Shown here: positions 40,766-42,078 of the stretch, piece after piece
Numbering within the stretch: the first letter of the stretch is position 1
Layout of the letters: every line of letters begins with the position of its first letter
Origin: Streptomyces sp. CHD11
Lineage (GTDB): Bacteria; Actinomycetota; Actinomycetes; Streptomycetales; Streptomycetaceae
Assembly: GCF_018638295.1 (NCBI RefSeq)
Contig: NZ_JABTTS010000030.1
Coordinates: 93,805-135,882, forward strand
Length of the DNA stretch: 42,078 nt
Direction of reading: 5' to 3'
The notes under the pieces: generated by a model
What the model saw: only the letters and a program-made list of their open reading frames with translations
The model's database searches: none
What the model was told of the DNA's origin: nothing
Made by a program: the position numbers and the translations under genes

Positions 40766-41398
40766 TCACACGAGCAGGTCGTCGACCCGCGCCTCCCCTT
40801 CCCGGTAGCGGCGCGTGATCTCCGCACCGCACGCGTCGGCCGTACGCTGCAGCCGCTGCCGCCGCCGGGACACCTGCTGCTCGTACCGCACGAGCCGCCC
40901 CATCGCGGAGTGCAGCTCCCCGTCCGTGCGGGCGCCCAGGTCGGACAGCTCCACCTCGGCGAGCATCTCGGCCGCCAGCCGCCGGTACTTCTCGCTCTGC
41001 GGCGTCCCCAGCGTGACGTGACGGGCGGAGGAGCGGTGCCGGACCGGCCCGTCCCGCAGAATCTCCGACAGCCGATCCACGACGGCCGCGTCCCCCGTCG
41101 TGACCACCGCGGGCACGCCCTTCGGCGCCCGCCGTGCCAGCTCCGCCCGCAGGATGTCGATCCGCCCCTGGAGCAGCCTCCGCACATAGCTGAGATCGGC
41201 CTCGTCCCGCTGTGCGTCGCGGCGCACCGCGCGCAGCTCCGGCAGGCCGATCGCGGTCATATCCGCCCCCCGCCCCTCCTCGGGCAGCACCGGACTGTCG
41301 GTGCGCTGTGTGGGCGGCCGGCAGAACTCCCGCTCTCCGGCCCCCGATCGGTCCAACGGAACAACCGCGGGCGGCTGTCCGACTCCCGGTGTGCTCAT
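40766..41398 (-). CDS. rsiG: RsiG, c-di-GMP-dependent anti-sigma factor of WhiG
   Basis: A 210-residue mostly helical protein. It carries two copies of the c-di-GMP signature E-x3-S-x2-R-x3-Q-x3-D that defines RsiG: E66, S70, R73, Q77, D81 and E173, S177, R180, Q184, D188. In Streptomyces RsiG bound to c-di-GMP sequesters the sporulation sigma factor WhiG, holding off late development until c-di-GMP falls. The two motifs lie on separate helices that form an antiparallel coiled coil. Residues 1-45 are disordered; a Met at 47 is an alternative start. It shares this neighbourhood with devA, devB and devE. Confidence 0.93.
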   Translation of the reverse strand: MSTPGVGQPPAVVPLDRSGAGEREFCRPPTQRTDSPVLPEEGRGADMTAIGLPELRAVRRDAQRDEADLSYVRRLLQGRIDILRAELARRAPKGVPAVVTTGDAAVVDRLSEILRDGPVRHRSSARHVTLGTPQSEKYRRLAAEMLAEVELSDLGARTDGELHSAMGRLVRYEQQVSRRRQRLQRTADACGAEITRRYREGEARVDDLLV

Positions 41399-41575
41399 GT
41401 GCTTCTACCGTCCCCTCGACCGGCGTGTGCCAGCATCGTGCCACCCCACGCGGCCGCTATGTGAGCGAGTGTCCCCGATCCGCCCCAGATGGGCGCTAAG
41501 GAGTAAAAATAGCCCGACCGGGGACCTGCGCGGGCCGGAGTCGGCCGGTTGTTCGCCGACCGGCATCATGGACGT

Positions 41576-42001
41576 ATGCGAGCAGTGGTGCAGAGGGTCG
41601 ACGGCGCATGCGTCGTGGTGGACGGCGAGACGGTGGGCGCGATCGAGGGCGAGGGACTGTGCGTCCTCGTCGGCGTCACCCACGAGGACACCAAGGAGAA
41701 GGCGGCGCAGCTCGCCCGCAAGCTCTGGTCGGTGCGGATGCTCCAGGACGAGAGGTCGTGCAGCGACGTCGGCGCCCCGCTCCTGGTCGTCAGCCAGTTC
41801 ACCCTGTACGGCGACGCCCGCAAGGGCCGCCGCCCCACCTGGAACGCCGCCGCCCCCGGCGACCTCGCCGAGCCGCTGGTCGACGAGGTGGTCGCCCAGC
41901 TGCGCGCGCTGGGCGCGACGGTGGCGACGGGCCGCTTCGGCGCGCGGATGCGGGTGTCCCTGACCAACGACGGCCCGTTCACCGTCCTGCTGGAGATCTG
42001 A
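41576..42001 (+). CDS. dtd: D-aminoacyl-tRNA deacylase
   Basis: A 141-residue homodimeric enzyme that hydrolyses D-amino acids from mischarged tRNA. MRAVVQRVDGACV start, catalytic-site SQFTLYGDARKGRRP and the cross-subunit Gly-cisPro motif in TNDGPFT are all present, and length is normal. ATG at 41576. Divergent from rsiG. Confidence 0.95.
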   Translation: MRAVVQRVDGACVVVDGETVGAIEGEGLCVLVGVTHEDTKEKAAQLARKLWSVRMLQDERSCSDVGAPLLVVSQFTLYGDARKGRRPTWNAAAPGDLAEPLVDEVVAQLRALGATVATGRFGARMRVSLTNDGPFTVLLEI

Positions 42002-42029
42002 GCGCGCGGTTCTGCGGCAGAATGCCCTG

Positions 42030-42078
42030 GTGACATCGGAACACAGGGACGACTACCAGGAGCTGGTGGACGAGATCT
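42030..42078 (+). CDS. Start of a gene cut off by the window end
   Basis: GTG at 42030 opens a frame (VTSEHRDDYQELVDEI) that runs off the end, 28 bases after dtd, on the same strand. Acidic, helical start; too short to identify. Confidence 0.45.
   Translation, partial: MTSEHRDDYQELVDEI

Noticed and set aside
1..42078. Prophage, transposon, CRISPR, tRNA or rRNA content
   Set aside because: No integrase, transposase, direct-repeat array with spacers, or tRNA/rRNA-like sequence was recognised on either strand.

Overview
The window is a stretch of Streptomyces chromosome, or of a very close relative. Base composition is very GC-rich with G/C-dominated third codon positions, GTG starts are common, and the gene content is typical of the genus: phoR-phoP next to phoU, mshA for mycothiol, CarD, an RsiG-type anti-sigma factor, and DevA/DevE-type GntR regulators. 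No rRNA, tRNA, CRISPR array, transposase or prophage was seen.

Left part (1-12.6 kb), conserved core. A minus-strand series runs carD, ispD, ispF (overlapping ispD), cysS, rlmB and a DoxX-family membrane protein. Divergent from carD lies a secreted lipoprotein gene. It converges on phoR-phoP at a strong bidirectional terminator. phoU is divergent from phoRP across a PHO box, followed by a 51-residue cysteine-rich peptide gene and gpmA with a clear terminator.

Middle (12.6-25.2 kb). A haloacid dehalogenase-like gene is broken by an in-frame stop and a frameshift. Then come small conserved proteins, a methyltransferase, a divergent DUF2000/AraC pair, a DUF2975 membrane protein, a YbjN protein overlapping mshA, a leaderless methyltransferase, a secreted NlpC/P60 peptidase, a receiver-SpoIIE phosphatase, DUF2516, an HBHA-like protein, and an XRE regulator with a perfect 27-bp palindrome over its promoter.

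Right part (25.3-42 kb), more variable. An unrecognised ORF and a DinB-like protein are followed by a sugar-type ABC importer without its own ATPase, a CefD-like PLP enzyme and a divergent FadR-type regulator. Then come an HxlR/imine-reductase-like divergent pair and a 764-residue protein with two intact APH/choline-kinase-like domains. The developmental cluster follows: devB (HAD hydrolase) coupled to devA, then devE. devA and devE are each divergent from a small paralogous membrane-protein gene, and each control region carries the same 15-bp palindrome and a matching leaderless -10 arrangement. An Eis-like acetyltransferase, rsiG (both c-di-GMP motifs intact), dtd and the first codons of another gene close the window.

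The most notable unit is the duplicated devA/devE module with its small membrane partners and shared operator, flanked by a phosphatase-like and a double kinase-like gene and close to rsiG. devA, devB and devE themselves are known from S. coelicolor; the small partners, the shared operator and the kinase are what may be undescribed.
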